Shown here piece after piece: positions 1-10,100 of a DNA stretch of 64,000 nt. The notes under the pieces were generated by a model. It was given only the letters and a program-made list of their open reading frames with translations. It had not been told where the DNA came from and ran no database searches. Each line of letters starts with the position of its first letter. The first letter of the stretch is position 1. The translations under genes and the position numbers were made by a program. The DNA is from Streptomyces sp. RPA4-2 (GTDB lineage: Bacteria > Actinomycetota > Actinomycetes > Streptomycetales > Streptomycetaceae), in assembly GCF_012273515.2 (NCBI RefSeq), contig NZ_CP050975.2:744001-808000 (forward strand), in the 5' to 3' direction.

Positions 1-1140
1 GATCTGATCACCGAAGAGATGCTGCCGGCCTTCGGGGCCCGGACCGTGGCCCTGCTCGCGGCCGAGGACGGCCGCATGCGGGTCATCGGCTGCCGCGGAT
101 ACCAGGCCCGGCTCCTGCAGCAGTTCGACGGAGCGCCGCTGACCTTCCCGGTACCCGCGGTCCGGGTCCTCGCCACCGGCGTGCCCAGTTTCTTCACCAC
201 CTTCGAGGAGCTGTCCCGGGCCTATCCGGCCGTCCTCCCCCAGGACGGTCTGCACGCCTGGGCCTTTCTGCCACTGATCGCCTCCGGGCGCCCGGTGGGT
301 TCGTGCGTGTTCGCCTTCGACAGTCCCCGCTCGTTCCCCGCCCGGCAGCGGGTCGTCTTCACCGCACTCGCGGGGCTGATCGCGCAGGCGCTGGAGAGGG
401 CCCGCCTCTACGACACCAGCAAGGAGCTCGCGCAGACCCTGCAGGCGGCCCTGCTCCCCGACTCGCTGCCCGACCTTCCCGGACTGGATGCCGCCGCCCG
501 CTATCTCCCCAGCGTCCGCGGCATGGACATCGGCGGCGACTTCTACGACCTGGTCCGGGTGGACGACACCACCGCGGCCGCGGTCATCGGCGACGTCCAG
601 GGCCACAACGCCACCGCCGCCGCGCTCGTGGGCCGCGTCCGCCCCGCGATCCGCTCCCAGGCCCTCGCCGGGGCCACACCGGCGCACGCACTCACGCAGG
701 CCAACCGCCTGCTGGTCGACATGGACCCGGGCCGGTTCGTCAGCTGCCTGTACGCCCATCTCGACCTCGCACGCCATCGGGCCGTCCTGGCCACTGCCGG
801 GCATCCCCCGCCGGTCGTGCGCCACCCGGACGGACACGCCGAGGTCCTCGCCCTGCCGCCCGGGCTGCTTCTCGGCATCGACCCCGACGCGGACTTTCCC
901 TCCACCGAGATCCCGCTGCCGCCCGGCACCGTCCTCGCCCTGTACACCGACGGGCTCGTCGAGACGCCCGGAGTCGACCTGGACGACGCCATGAGCGGGC
1001 TCGCCGCCCAACTCGCCCAGGCCGACCGGCCCCAGCCCATGGACCGCCTCGCCACAGCCCTGATCGACCATGCGCGACGGACCGCGACCCGGACGGACGA
1101 CATCGCCCTGCTGCTCATCGGGCTCGCCACCGCCGGATAG
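1..1140 (+). CDS. GAF-SpoIIE (PP2C-type) serine phosphatase, 5' end outside the window
   Basis: The reading frame is open from base 1 with no stop or convincing start, so the N-terminus lies upstream; 379 codons are visible. The first ~130 residues look like a GAF sensor domain. The rest is a SpoIIE/RsbU-type PP2C phosphatase: the metal-binding GGDFYD and GDVQGH motifs, then ATAGHPPP and YTDGLVE. Such enzymes dephosphorylate anti-anti-sigma factors in Streptomyces partner-switching pathways. One deviation is GHN where GHG is usual after GDVQ. No anti-sigma or STAS gene is visible next to it. Family assignment is firm; the substrate is unknown. Confidence 0.9.
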   Translation, partial: DLITEEMLPAFGARTVALLAAEDGRMRVIGCRGYQARLLQQFDGAPLTFPVPAVRVLATGVPSFFTTFEELSRAYPAVLPQDGLHAWAFLPLIASGRPVGSCVFAFDSPRSFPARQRVVFTALAGLIAQALERARLYDTSKELAQTLQAALLPDSLPDLPGLDAAARYLPSVRGMDIGGDFYDLVRVDDTTAAAVIGDVQGHNATAAALVGRVRPAIRSQALAGATPAHALTQANRLLVDMDPGRFVSCLYAHLDLARHRAVLATAGHPPPVVRHPDGHAEVLALPPGLLLGIDPDADFPSTEIPLPPGTVLALYTDGLVETPGVDLDDAMSGLAAQLAQADRPQPMDRLATALIDHARRTATRTDDIALLLIGLATAG

Positions 1141-1318
1141 GACACCCGCAGCTCCGGCCGACGGCCGGCGGCCGGACCGGTCCCCGTGCGCGGCGCGCCT
1201 CCTCGGTCCGGCGCGTGCGGCCGCGCCGGAAGGACGTCCGGCGTCCGCGGTGCCGCCAGGACCTCCTTCTCCTCGGTCTGTTTCTCATGCCTTGACAGCG
1301 GAGGAACGGAAAGCAAGC

Positions 1319-2002
1319 ATGGAAACCATGGAAACTAAATCAGTTTCGCAAGTTTCCGAGAAGGGCGAGCGGCGTGCCGACGTGATCGTGGAGGCTGCCG
1401 GCCGGCTGTTCTTCGCACCGGGTTTCGCCCGCGTGAGCATGGACGATCTCGCCCGTGAGCTCGGGATGAGCAAGAAGACGATCTACCGTCACTTCCCGGA
1501 CAAGCGCAGCCTGCTGACCGCGGTGCTCGACCGGCAGTTCGCGGCGGTGGAGGCCACGATGGTGGCGGCTGCCGAGGAGACGGAAGGCCGGCCGTTCGGT
1601 GTGCGGGTACAGGGGTTCCTGCTCGCGGCGGGCAGTGAGCTCGGACGCATCGGCGCGGCCCAACTCGCCTCGGGAAGAGGCGATGTGATGCTCCGCCAGT
1701 ACGTGGAGCAGCGTGTGGACGCGGTGGTCTACGGACGGCTCGACGAACTCTTCCGGGAAGGGCACCGACAGGGACTGCTGGCGACGCCGCCCGAGTTGCT
1801 CAGCGAGATCACCCGCGGCGCGGTGGAGCGGCTGCTCAGCTCACAGTTGCCGCGCGAACTCGACTGGACCGCGGCCGATCTGCTGCGGGCGACCGTCAAC
1901 ACCGTGCTCCACGGGGCGATACGCCCGGCACACCCCGACGACGAACGACGCGAGGCGGTCATTCCGACAGCCCGCGATGACGAACAGGAGGTGAGCTCAT
2001 GA
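1319..2002 (+). CDS. TetR/AcrR family transcriptional regulator
   Basis: 227 residues. A TetR helix-turn-helix lies at about residues 20-65 (SMDDLARELGMSKKTIYRHF), followed by a helical ligand/dimer domain. I chose ATG 1319 because GGAGGAA lies at 1300-1306; ATG 1328 is an alternative. Upstream in-frame sequence is Arg/Pro-rich and unconvincing. The stop overlaps the ATG of the SDR gene (ATGA at 1999-2002), so the two are translationally coupled. A composite palindrome covers codons 1-13 and is a likely autoregulatory operator. The regulator probably controls this TetR-SDR pair; its ligand is unknown. Confidence 0.93.
   Translation: METMETKSVSQVSEKGERRADVIVEAAGRLFFAPGFARVSMDDLARELGMSKKTIYRHFPDKRSLLTAVLDRQFAAVEATMVAAAEETEGRPFGVRVQGFLLAAGSELGRIGAAQLASGRGDVMLRQYVEQRVDAVVYGRLDELFREGHRQGLLATPPELLSEITRGAVERLLSSQLPRELDWTAADLLRATVNTVLHGAIRPAHPDDERREAVIPTARDDEQEVSS
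1321..1357. promoter_or_regulatory. 37-bp composite palindrome at the TetR start codon (putative operator)
   Basis: The pattern is GGAAAC-N4-GAAAC-N7-GTTTC-N4-GTTTCC. Two half-sites on each side are spaced identically around a central TAAATCA. Paired half-sites fit two TetR dimers. The site lies inside the first codons of the regulator, so binding could block transcription start or elongation. That it is an operator is inference. Confidence 0.6.
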
Positions 2003-2763
2003 CCGGGGCTACCGGCAGGGTGGCATTGGTGACAGGGGCCAGCAGCGGAATCGGTGCGGCCACCGCGAGCCTTCTGGCCGCACGGGGGATGCGCGTGGTG
2101 GTCAACTACCTCCGCAATGCCACGGCGGCCGAGGAGGTCGTGGCCGGCATCGAGGCCGCGGGCGGCCAGGCCATGGCCGTGCAGGCGGACGTGCGCGAGG
2201 TGGCGGCGATCGACAGCATGGTCGAGCAGGTCCGGGCGGCGTGGGGCGACGTAGACGTGCTCGTGCACAACGCGTTGATCCCGTTCGCGGTCAAGTCGTT
2301 CCGGGACATGACCTGGGACGAACTGCGCGACAAACTCGACGCGGAGATGCACGCGGCGTTCGCGGTCACGAAAGCGGTCCTGCCCGCCATGGCCGAACAG
2401 GGCTGGGGACGCCTCATCTACATCAGTACCGGCCTCAGCCGCCGGCCGCGGGAGAACATGATCGCCCTGGGCACGGCCAAGGCCGCACTGGAGCAGTTCG
2501 CCCGGTACGTCGCCCAGGAACTGGGCCCGCAGGGCATCACGGTCAACATCGTCGCGGCCGGCCCGGTGGAGGACACCCGCATGGCCCGCATGACGGACGT
2601 GTTCGACGACGCGCACAAGCAGCGGCAGATCGCCGCCACTCCTCTGGGCCGCCTGGCCCACCCGGACGACGTCGCCCAGGCGATCGCCTTCTACGCCGCC
2701 GAGGACAACTCCTTCATGACCGGAACCACGGCCGCGGTCAACGGCGGGATGGCCATGTACTGA
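1999..2763 (+). CDS. SDR-family oxidoreductase (FabL-like) lacking the catalytic tyrosine
   Basis: 254 residues, the usual SDR length. The N-terminal Rossmann motif TGASSGIG (13-20) binds NAD(P), and VHNA replaces the usual NNAG. The region IYISTG followed by ALGTAKAALEQF, and AAGPVEDT after the last beta strand, resembles FabL-type enoyl-ACP reductases, where the motif is Tyr-x6-Lys. Here the residue seven before the lysine is Met, in the context R-E-N-M. The residue four before it, where classical SDRs have Tyr, is Leu. The cofactor fold is intact but the proton-donor Tyr is missing, so activity is uncertain. It is coupled to the upstream TetR gene. SDR membership is sure; reaction and substrate are not. 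Confidence 0.92.
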   Translation: MTGATGRVALVTGASSGIGAATASLLAARGMRVVVNYLRNATAAEEVVAGIEAAGGQAMAVQADVREVAAIDSMVEQVRAAWGDVDVLVHNALIPFAVKSFRDMTWDELRDKLDAEMHAAFAVTKAVLPAMAEQGWGRLIYISTGLSRRPRENMIALGTAKAALEQFARYVAQELGPQGITVNIVAAGPVEDTRMARMTDVFDDAHKQRQIAATPLGRLAHPDDVAQAIAFYAAEDNSFMTGTTAAVNGGMAMY

Positions 2764-2820
2764 CACCCGGCCGTCCTGCACGCACGGCGCCGTACGCCCG
2801 GATCCGTCATCCGTCCTGCG

Positions 2821-2848
2821 GCATTCGGCATTCGGCATTCGGCATTCG
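2821..2848. repeat. Four tandem copies of GCATTCG
   Basis: A perfect 7-bp unit repeated four times in the gap between the SDR gene and the next gene. It is not in a convincing reading frame and could vary by slippage. Confidence 0.9.
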
Positions 2849-2955
2849 GCCGCGCCTCTTCCAGCACACCGTCACCCCAGCACCATGGGCCGCGGCACCC
2901 TCCGCCTGCGGCACGCGCGGGCACAGCGCGGCTACACGATCAAGGAAAGGCGTTC

Positions 2956-3834
2956 ATGCACACGATCGATCTCGCCTACGTCGGGCGGGGCCTGCACGAG
3001 GAACTGGCCGCCTACATCGCCGACCAGCAGGACTACTACGCCGACGAAGGCGTCCACGTCGCACTGCGCGACGGCTGCACCTGGGACGACGAGCGGCTGC
3101 GCCGCGGCGCCACCATCGGACTCGGCCGGGCACTGCTGTCCCGCCTGACCGACGGCACCCCCTGGGTCGGGCTCAACGTCAACACGACCCGCCCGCTGTT
3201 CTGGTTCCTCGCCCGCCCCGGCCTGACCTCCCTGGCCGACCTGGCCGGCCGGCGCCTGGCGGTCCACGCCCCGCACACCGCACCCGGTTGTTTCACCCGG
3301 ATCGTGCTGCGCCGGGCCGGTCTCGACCCGGACCGCGACATCCACACCGTCGTCCGCCCGCCCGGCGACTACGGCATGGACCTGCGCCTGCTGCACGAGG
3401 GCAAGATCGACGCCGCCCTGGTCGGCAGCACCATCGCACCGGAGGCCGTGGCCGCCGAACACGGCTGGCACGTCCTGGCATGGGTCGGCGACCACTTCCA
3501 CATCCCCACCGTGGGCCTGGCCGTCGACCCCACGTACACGGACCCGGACGGCCCCGCGGTCCAGGCCGTCCTACGAGCCCACCGGCGCGCTCTGGAGGTG
3601 ATCCGCAACGACCCCGACACCACGGTGCGGCACATGCAGACGTTCCTGGGCGGACACACCGCGGCCGAGGTCCGGGCCCACTACGACACGTTCATCGCCC
3701 CGCATTTCACGACAGACGGCCAAGCCGACCTCACCGTCGGCGCCGCCGCGATCACCGCGGTCGCCGCCGAACTCGGCGTCCCCGCCACCGTCACCGCGGC
3801 CGAGTTCTACCGCACCGCGGCCATCACTCCGTAG
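2956..3834 (+). CDS. NMT1/THI5-like periplasmic-binding-fold protein without signal peptide
   Basis: 292 residues with the two-lobe fold of NitT/TauT (SsuA/ThiY) substrate-binding proteins. Supporting segments are LTSLADLAGRRLAVHAP (lobe hinge) and MDLRLLHEGKIDAALVG. GGAAAGG precedes the ATG at the right distance. Such proteins normally feed an ABC importer, but this one begins MHTIDLAYVGRG, with neither signal peptide nor lipobox, and no permease or ATPase is nearby. It may be a cytosolic sensor, or an enzyme of the THI5 or dihydroxyphthalate-decarboxylase type. The ligand cannot be read from sequence. Confidence 0.8.
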   Translation: MHTIDLAYVGRGLHEELAAYIADQQDYYADEGVHVALRDGCTWDDERLRRGATIGLGRALLSRLTDGTPWVGLNVNTTRPLFWFLARPGLTSLADLAGRRLAVHAPHTAPGCFTRIVLRRAGLDPDRDIHTVVRPPGDYGMDLRLLHEGKIDAALVGSTIAPEAVAAEHGWHVLAWVGDHFHIPTVGLAVDPTYTDPDGPAVQAVLRAHRRALEVIRNDPDTTVRHMQTFLGGHTAAEVRAHYDTFIAPHFTTDGQADLTVGAAAITAVAAELGVPATVTAAEFYRTAAITP

Positions 3835-3869
3835 GGTCAACGGCCCCGGGGTCGACCGCCTCGACCCGC

Positions 3870-4016
3870 ATGCCGTCGGCCCCGAGGTCGGCCACCGTGA
3901 CCCAAGTCAGTGACGGCGCCGCTCCCTTGCTCGCCGAACTCGTCGCCCTGGGCACCTCCGCGGAGATCGCCGACATCGGCCTCTTCTCCTTCACCGAGCC
4001 CTCGGCCAAGGCCTGA
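3870..4016 (+). CDS. Possible short ORF of 48 residues, unknown
   Basis: An open frame from ATG 3870 (or GTG 3897) to TGA 4016 follows the binding-protein gene and ends just before a strong hairpin. The peptide contains LLAELVALGTSAEIADIGLF, which looks protein-like, but there is no ribosome site and I recognise no family. It may be a small gene or the remnant of a larger one. Confidence 0.25.
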   Translation: MPSAPRSATVTQVSDGAAPLLAELVALGTSAEIADIGLFSFTEPSAKA

Positions 4017-4067
4017 ACCCTCCGGGACCGACGACCCGGGCGTGCACGGCCCTGCCGTCACGACAAC

Positions 4068-4108
4068 GGCCCCTCCGGAAGAACCACTGAGGTTCTTCCG
4101 GAGGGGCC
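4068..4108. terminator. Bidirectional rho-independent-type terminator
   Basis: A perfect 18-bp stem, GGCCCCTCCGGAAGAACC, with loop ACTGA and the exact complement. It sits between the converging binding-protein gene (+) and the giant GH92 gene (-). No T-tract follows, as is common in Streptomyces. Confidence 0.88.
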
Positions 4109-4181
4109 GGCCGTACGGTCGTGACACCCGAAGCGCGGCAGGATCCTGCCCCGGCTTCGCGACTCACGGCGCGTCAGGCGG

Positions 4182-7100
4182 TCACATCGTGCCCTTCGCC
4201 CCGCGGACACCCATGGGCCGCGCCCACTCCGCGCCCGACCGGAGTCCGGTGCCGCCGATCAGGCCCGTCCCGATGCCACCGGGGCCCGACAGACCGGAAA
4301 GGGACCACAGGCTCGACCCTCCGGCGTCGCGGTAACCGCTGGTGCCGCCGGCCGCGACCGGCCGGTCGTCCCGGTCCGTGAGCTGGAACCCGATCGTGTA
4401 GGTCCGGGTGACCGAACCGTTGGCCGAGGTCACCTTGATGGTGCGGGCGGTGAACTTGTGCCCGCTCGACGAGAGGACCGAACTGCCGTCGGTGACCTTC
4501 ACCCGCGCGCCGGACTGGGCCGGTACGGCGGAGACGGCCGGGATCCTGGCGTTCTTCGGCCAGTCGACGACGTACGTGGACACGTTCGGGTCGAACCCGT
4601 CGATCGCGGCACCTCCGACGGTGAGCGCCTTCGCGTCGGCGACACTGGCCTTGGTGGCGTCCGCGAAGTTCTTCACCGTGACCGACCCGTCGGCGCCCAC
4701 GACCACCTTCGCCGCCATCGCCGCCGCGAGGTTGATCCGCTGCCAGCTCGCTCCGCCGTCGGCGGTGAGGTCGAGCGGGTAACCGGAGTCCGTCGCGGTC
4801 TGCTCCAGGATCTGGGTGCGCTGCTCGGCGGTGAGGTCCGGGAAGGCCGTGATCAGCAGCGCCGCCGCGTCGGACGGCGTCTTGAGAGCCTGCCCGGCCT
4901 TGCCCACCTGGGAGAACCCGTAGGTCAGGCGCCGCGTGTACAGGTCGACGTCCTGCGCCTTGCTCAGACCGGCGTACGAGTCGCCCTCGCAGGCCGCGAG
5001 CGTGTCGCCGTATCCCTCCTTCTCGCACTGCGCGAGCAGCACGTTCTCCATCTCCGTGTGGGCCTGTGTCAGCAGCTTCGCGAAGTCGGGGTCCGCCCAC
5101 CGGTGCGCCACGGTGGCCTGACCGGAGATCCGGCCGCCCATGACGTCCAGCGGGTAGTGGAACCCGAGCACGATGCGGTTGTCCCCGTACTCGGAGGTGC
5201 GCGCGAGGATCGACGGTGCCAGCTCCGGCAGGAGCGTGGCCAGGACGGTGCCGGCCTCGTAGCCGCCGTAGGTGTGGCCGCTCGGGTAGGAGCCGCTGGT
5301 GGCGAGGCTGCCGTACGAGCCGTCCTGCGACTCGTAGATGGAACCGCCGTCGCCGACGAACCCGAGCCGCACGTACGGGCGCAGGTAGCCGTAGTGGTTC
5401 TTCGCCGCGTCGACCTTGTCCAGGTTCTGCGTGACGCGGGAGAACAGGGCGTTGGTCTTCGGCAGTTGGCCGCCCTTCAGGGCGTCGCTGTAGATCTGGC
5501 CGAGCCGGGATCCGAGGCTGTCGGCCATCGTGACGGTGGAGCTGTTCGTCGCGTCGACCTCGGCCCGGTCCACCTCCTTCTGTGTCGCCGCGTTGTTGAT
5601 CCGCACGGCGATCTTGTCGTTCTCAGCGGTCAGCCGGGTGCCCTGGGACACCTTGGTGTCGGCGCCGAGGATGCCGGAGCCGAGGTCATCGATGCCGTTG
5701 AGCAGGTCGTAGAAGTAGTCGGTCCCGTCGCCGGTCCCCGGCCACTTGTCCGACGTGTAGGTCGCGTTCAGCGTCTCGTCCGGGAAGGGGGACGCCACGT
5801 ACGTCGGGTCGGAGGCGTCCGCCGAGGCGGTCGCGACGGAGTTGTCCGCCGAGCCGGTCGTGACGGAGTCGTCCGAGGTCCCGGCCAGGGTGATCGCGGT
5901 GACGGTGGCCGTGTGCGCCTTCGCCTTGCCCGCGGTGGTGAGCAGCGCCGTGTCCGTCGTGGCGGAGAGGTGCGCGGTGGTTCCGTCGCCGAGGGCCACG
6001 GTGTAGCCGATGACCGGGAACCCGCCGTCGCCGGCCGGCCGCCAGGTCACCCGGACCTGCTTGCCGTCGGTGACCACGCCCGTGACGGTCGGCTTCTGCG
6101 GCTTGCCGCCGGCGGTCACCACGGGTGCGGTGGCCGCGCTCGGGCTCGAGGTGCCGACGGTGTTCACCGCGCGGACGCGTGCCGTGTACGACTTGCCGGC
6201 CCGCAGCCAGGTGAACGTCGTGCTCCGGCTGTCCGGATCGCGGATCTCGATCTGGTGGCCGTCGTCCAGAGTGACCTTGTAGCCGGTGACCGGTGAGCCG
6301 CCGGTGTCCTTGGGCGGGGCCCAGGCGACGGTCACGCTCGTACCGGACGACGTCGCCGACACCCTGTCAGGCGCGGCGGGCACCGTCCTGGGCTTCGTGG
6401 TGAGCGCGGACATGGCGCGCTGGAGCGCGTCGTACCGTGCGGCCAGGGTGGCGTCCGTGGCCGTGTCGCTCGCGACCGCGGTCTTCGCCTCGGCGAGTGC
6501 CTTGGTGAACGCCTTCCACGACGCGTCCGTGTAGCGCGCGTCCTGGAGGGCCGACGCGGTCGTGACCAGGTCCTCCAGTCGCAGTCTCGGCACCGGGATC
6601 AACTGCTTGGCGGCGAGGGTGAGGCTACGGGTCTGGGTGTCGGCCTCGAGCTGGGTCACGCCGTCGGCGTCGACGAGGGTGCGGGCGGCGGCGAGTTCGC
6701 GCCGGTACACACCGAAGTCGATCGTGTCGTAGCGCGCCGCGTCGGCGGAGAGCCCCTCGTACTGCTCGATCGCCTTCCGCAGGGCGGACTTGTCCGTGAC
6801 GGCGGGCGTCTCGACGTGGTTGAAGGTGATCCGGCCCAGGTTCGCGACGTACGGGTGCGAGGAGTCCGGGGTCGTCGTCAGCCGCAGGTAGACGGTGTGC
6901 GTGCCGCTGATCGCCTTGGGCAGCGTCAGACTCGTCGTCCCTCCGGACGACCACGCGGCTCCCGTGACCGGCAGCGGTACGGTCGCGTACGGCGTGCCGG
7001 GGTTGGCCGCGTCGAAGGAGTCCAGGTAGAGCTGGGCCGCGGAACCGGTGCCGCAGCGGGCGGAGTTGTTGACGTAGGTGATCGTGACGGTGCTCTTCGG

Positions 7101-10100
7101 GGAGGCGCCGAAGTCGACGTCCCCGTAGTTGAGCCAGGCTCCGTCGTAGGTGCCGCCGAGGTCGGTGGTGGAGCCCGACCCCGTCCAGCCGACCGGCTCG
7201 CTCTTGAGCCCGCCGCCGCTGTTCGCGCGGAACGCGGTGGCGTCGAAGCCGACGGGGGCGTTGGTGTCCTGCGTCAGCGCCAGCGAGTAGACGTTGCCCA
7301 CGTAGGGCTGGGACGCGGACTGCGTGCTGGAGACGAAGTCGGCGTACACGTCCTGGACGCCGGTGAAGACGCTCGGGTCGAGATGCACGCTCGTGGTGGC
7401 GATGGTTCCCCAGCCCGAACCGCTGTAGTCGAGCGGGACGGACACGGTCTTCGGGCCGTCCTTCGAACCCAGGTGCAGTTCGATGTGCGAGTCCGAGGCC
7501 GCGCGCGACTGGGGCTTGTCATAGCGGACGGTGACGGTGTCGGCGCCGTCGCGCAGGTCGGTGTCCTTCCATTCGGCCCACGCGCCGTTCGTCACGTTCT
7601 CGAAGATGCCGTTCGAGAGGTTGAGCGGGGCCGAACCGCCGCCGGTCGTGGTGCTGTTGACCGCGGTCAGCGTGGCGAGCGTGGTCGTCGGGGACGTGGA
7701 GACCTCGTACGGCGAGAACTGGTGCCAGTCGAAGTTCGACACCCACTGCTGGCCGGCCGGCGCGTGGAACACGAACGTCGCGCTCGACGCGTTCAGCAGG
7801 GCGGCCGGGTCGGTGACGGCCGCCTGCACCGTGCTGTAGTACTGCCAGCCGCCGGTTCCGGGGAGCTGGACGGTGGCGACGACGGGACCGTCGGCGGCGC
7901 CGGCGTGGATGTCGACGCTGCTCGGCTTCGCGTTCGTCGCCTGCGAGTTGGCGTAACGGACCGAGATGGTCCGCGGGGCGACCCCGCCGAAGTCCAGCTT
8001 CGTGTACCGCTCCCACGAACCCTCGGTGACGCCACCGAGGTTGCCGTCCGAGTTGTTCCGCTCGCTGACGAGGCTCGGGCCCTCCTTCTGGTCGGGGGAC
8101 TCGGCCTGCAGGACGGCGTAGCCGCCCTCGTCGATGGTGAGCGTGTCGACGGCGGACCGCAGCGCGGCGTCCGCGGCCATGACGGTGCCCGTCGCGGAGG
8201 TGGTGTCCGCGAGGACGGTCCGCGCGCGTTCGAGCGCCGACCGGAACAGGGTCCAGGAGCCGTCGGAGTAGTTGCCGCTGCGCACCAGGGACGCCTGGTC
8301 GACGAGTGCGCCGAGGGCCTTGCGGTGCACCGCGGCGGCGGAGATGACGAGCGGGTCGGTCGGGGATATCCCGGTCCCGTGCACCGTCGAGGCCCGCACG
8401 CCGTGGGCGAAGGCCGCGTCGGCGAACGTGATGCCGAAGTGCGCGTCGACCTGCGTGGTGCCGGTGAGCGACAGCGTCGCCGTGCGCGAGCCGGTGACGC
8501 GGAGGTCCGCCGTGACACCGCCCGGCAGGCCGGTCACGGTCGCCGCCCCCGTCTTGGTGAGGCTGGTTCCCTTGCGGGCGGCGAAGGACGCCGGTCCGGA
8601 CAGGGTGAGCTGCACGCCGCCGTCGACGCTGCCGTTCGCGGCCGTGTCGACGGTGCCCGGACGGGCGGAGACGACGGTGTCGCCCTTGCCCGTTCCCGCG
8701 CCGCCGTCACCCGTGTCGCCCGAGTCGGTGTTCAGCGAGTACGCGGGCTTCGTGTGGGCGCCCCACTGGGACGGCTTGGAGCCCATGGTGAAGTCCAGCG
8801 TTCCGCCGGAGATGATCTGCGAGTAGTCGAGCCACGTGTTGTCGAACCGCTTGCCGTTGAGGGTCGCGCTCTGCACGTAGTAGTTGCTCGGCGACACGCC
8901 GTCGGCCTTCACCGTGAACCGGCTGCCGTTGGCGTAGCTGATCGTCGTGGAGTCGAAGAACGGGCTGCCGATCTGGAACTGGCTGGAACCGGCGGTCACC
9001 GGGAACAGACCCAGGGCGGCACCGACGAACATGGTCGACATGGTGCCGGCGTCGTTGTCCATGGTCGGCAGGAAGCCGTTCGGGGAGAGCTTGTAGACCT
9101 GGGTCTTGACCGGCGGGGTGAACTGGCCGCCGGAGCTGGGGGCTTCGTTCGTGGAGCCCGTCGCGATGTAGCGGTTCCAGGTCGTGCCGGTGTAGATGGC
9201 GCGCACCCACTTCTGCGTCAGGCTCGGCTCACCGACGTAGTTGAACAGGTACGGGGCCTGCAGGTCGATCTCGTTCGCGTTGGAGTGCAGCATGGTCGAG
9301 CCGTCGTCGACGCTGGAGTCCTCGCCGAACATGTGCTTGACCGCGGCCTTGCCGGCCTTGTCGCCGCCCATGGCCTTGATGAGGCCGCCCATGTCGTACG
9401 CGTCGTACCAGTGGTACTGCCAGAGCGTGCCCTGGTAGAGGCCGGCCGCCTCGAACTTCTCGTAGTCCGCGCTCTGCCAGTCGCCGCCGGACGCCCGCGG
9501 GGTGAGCAGACCGACCTTGGTGCCGTCGGCCGCGGTCCAGGCGTCGGACTTCACGAGGTTGTCGATCGCCATGGTCGACTGGGTACGCAGCTTCTTCGCG
9601 TCCGCCTTCTTGCCGAGCGCGTCGGCGATGACGGAGAGAGCCCACTGGTCGTAGCCACGCTGGACAGTCGTACCGGGATCCCCGGTGACGTACCCCTGCC
9701 GCAGCTGCGCCCCTGTGTAGTACCCGGAGTACGACAGCAGCGCCGGGTACGCCTCGTCGAGCCGGTCGAAGTTCTTGAAGCCCTTCGACAGCGCGTCGGC
9801 GACCAGCACGGCCGAACGCTCCCAGCGCACGGTCGGAACCGAGTGGGTGAGGCTGCTGAGACTCTTGCCCGAGGCGCGCGCGTCGGCGAAGAGCTCGACG
9901 AGCGACTGCACCATGTCCCGGTAGGTGGCCGGGTCGATGTAGGCCTCGACGGAGTACTTGCGGAAGTCGTCCCAGGTGGACCAACCGTCGTAGTACGTGA
10001 AGCCGTTCGCCTTGTGCACCGCTCCGTCGGCGCCGCGGTACGTCCCGCTGGTGCTGGTGGCGTTCACCGGCAGCGCGTACATGCGGTACAGGTGCGTGTA

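Noticed and set aside
2241..3896. Long + frame running through the SDR and binding-protein genes
   Set aside because: Out of frame with both real genes and Arg/Pro-rich; only the last ~48 codons after the binding-protein gene are worth a low-confidence mention.
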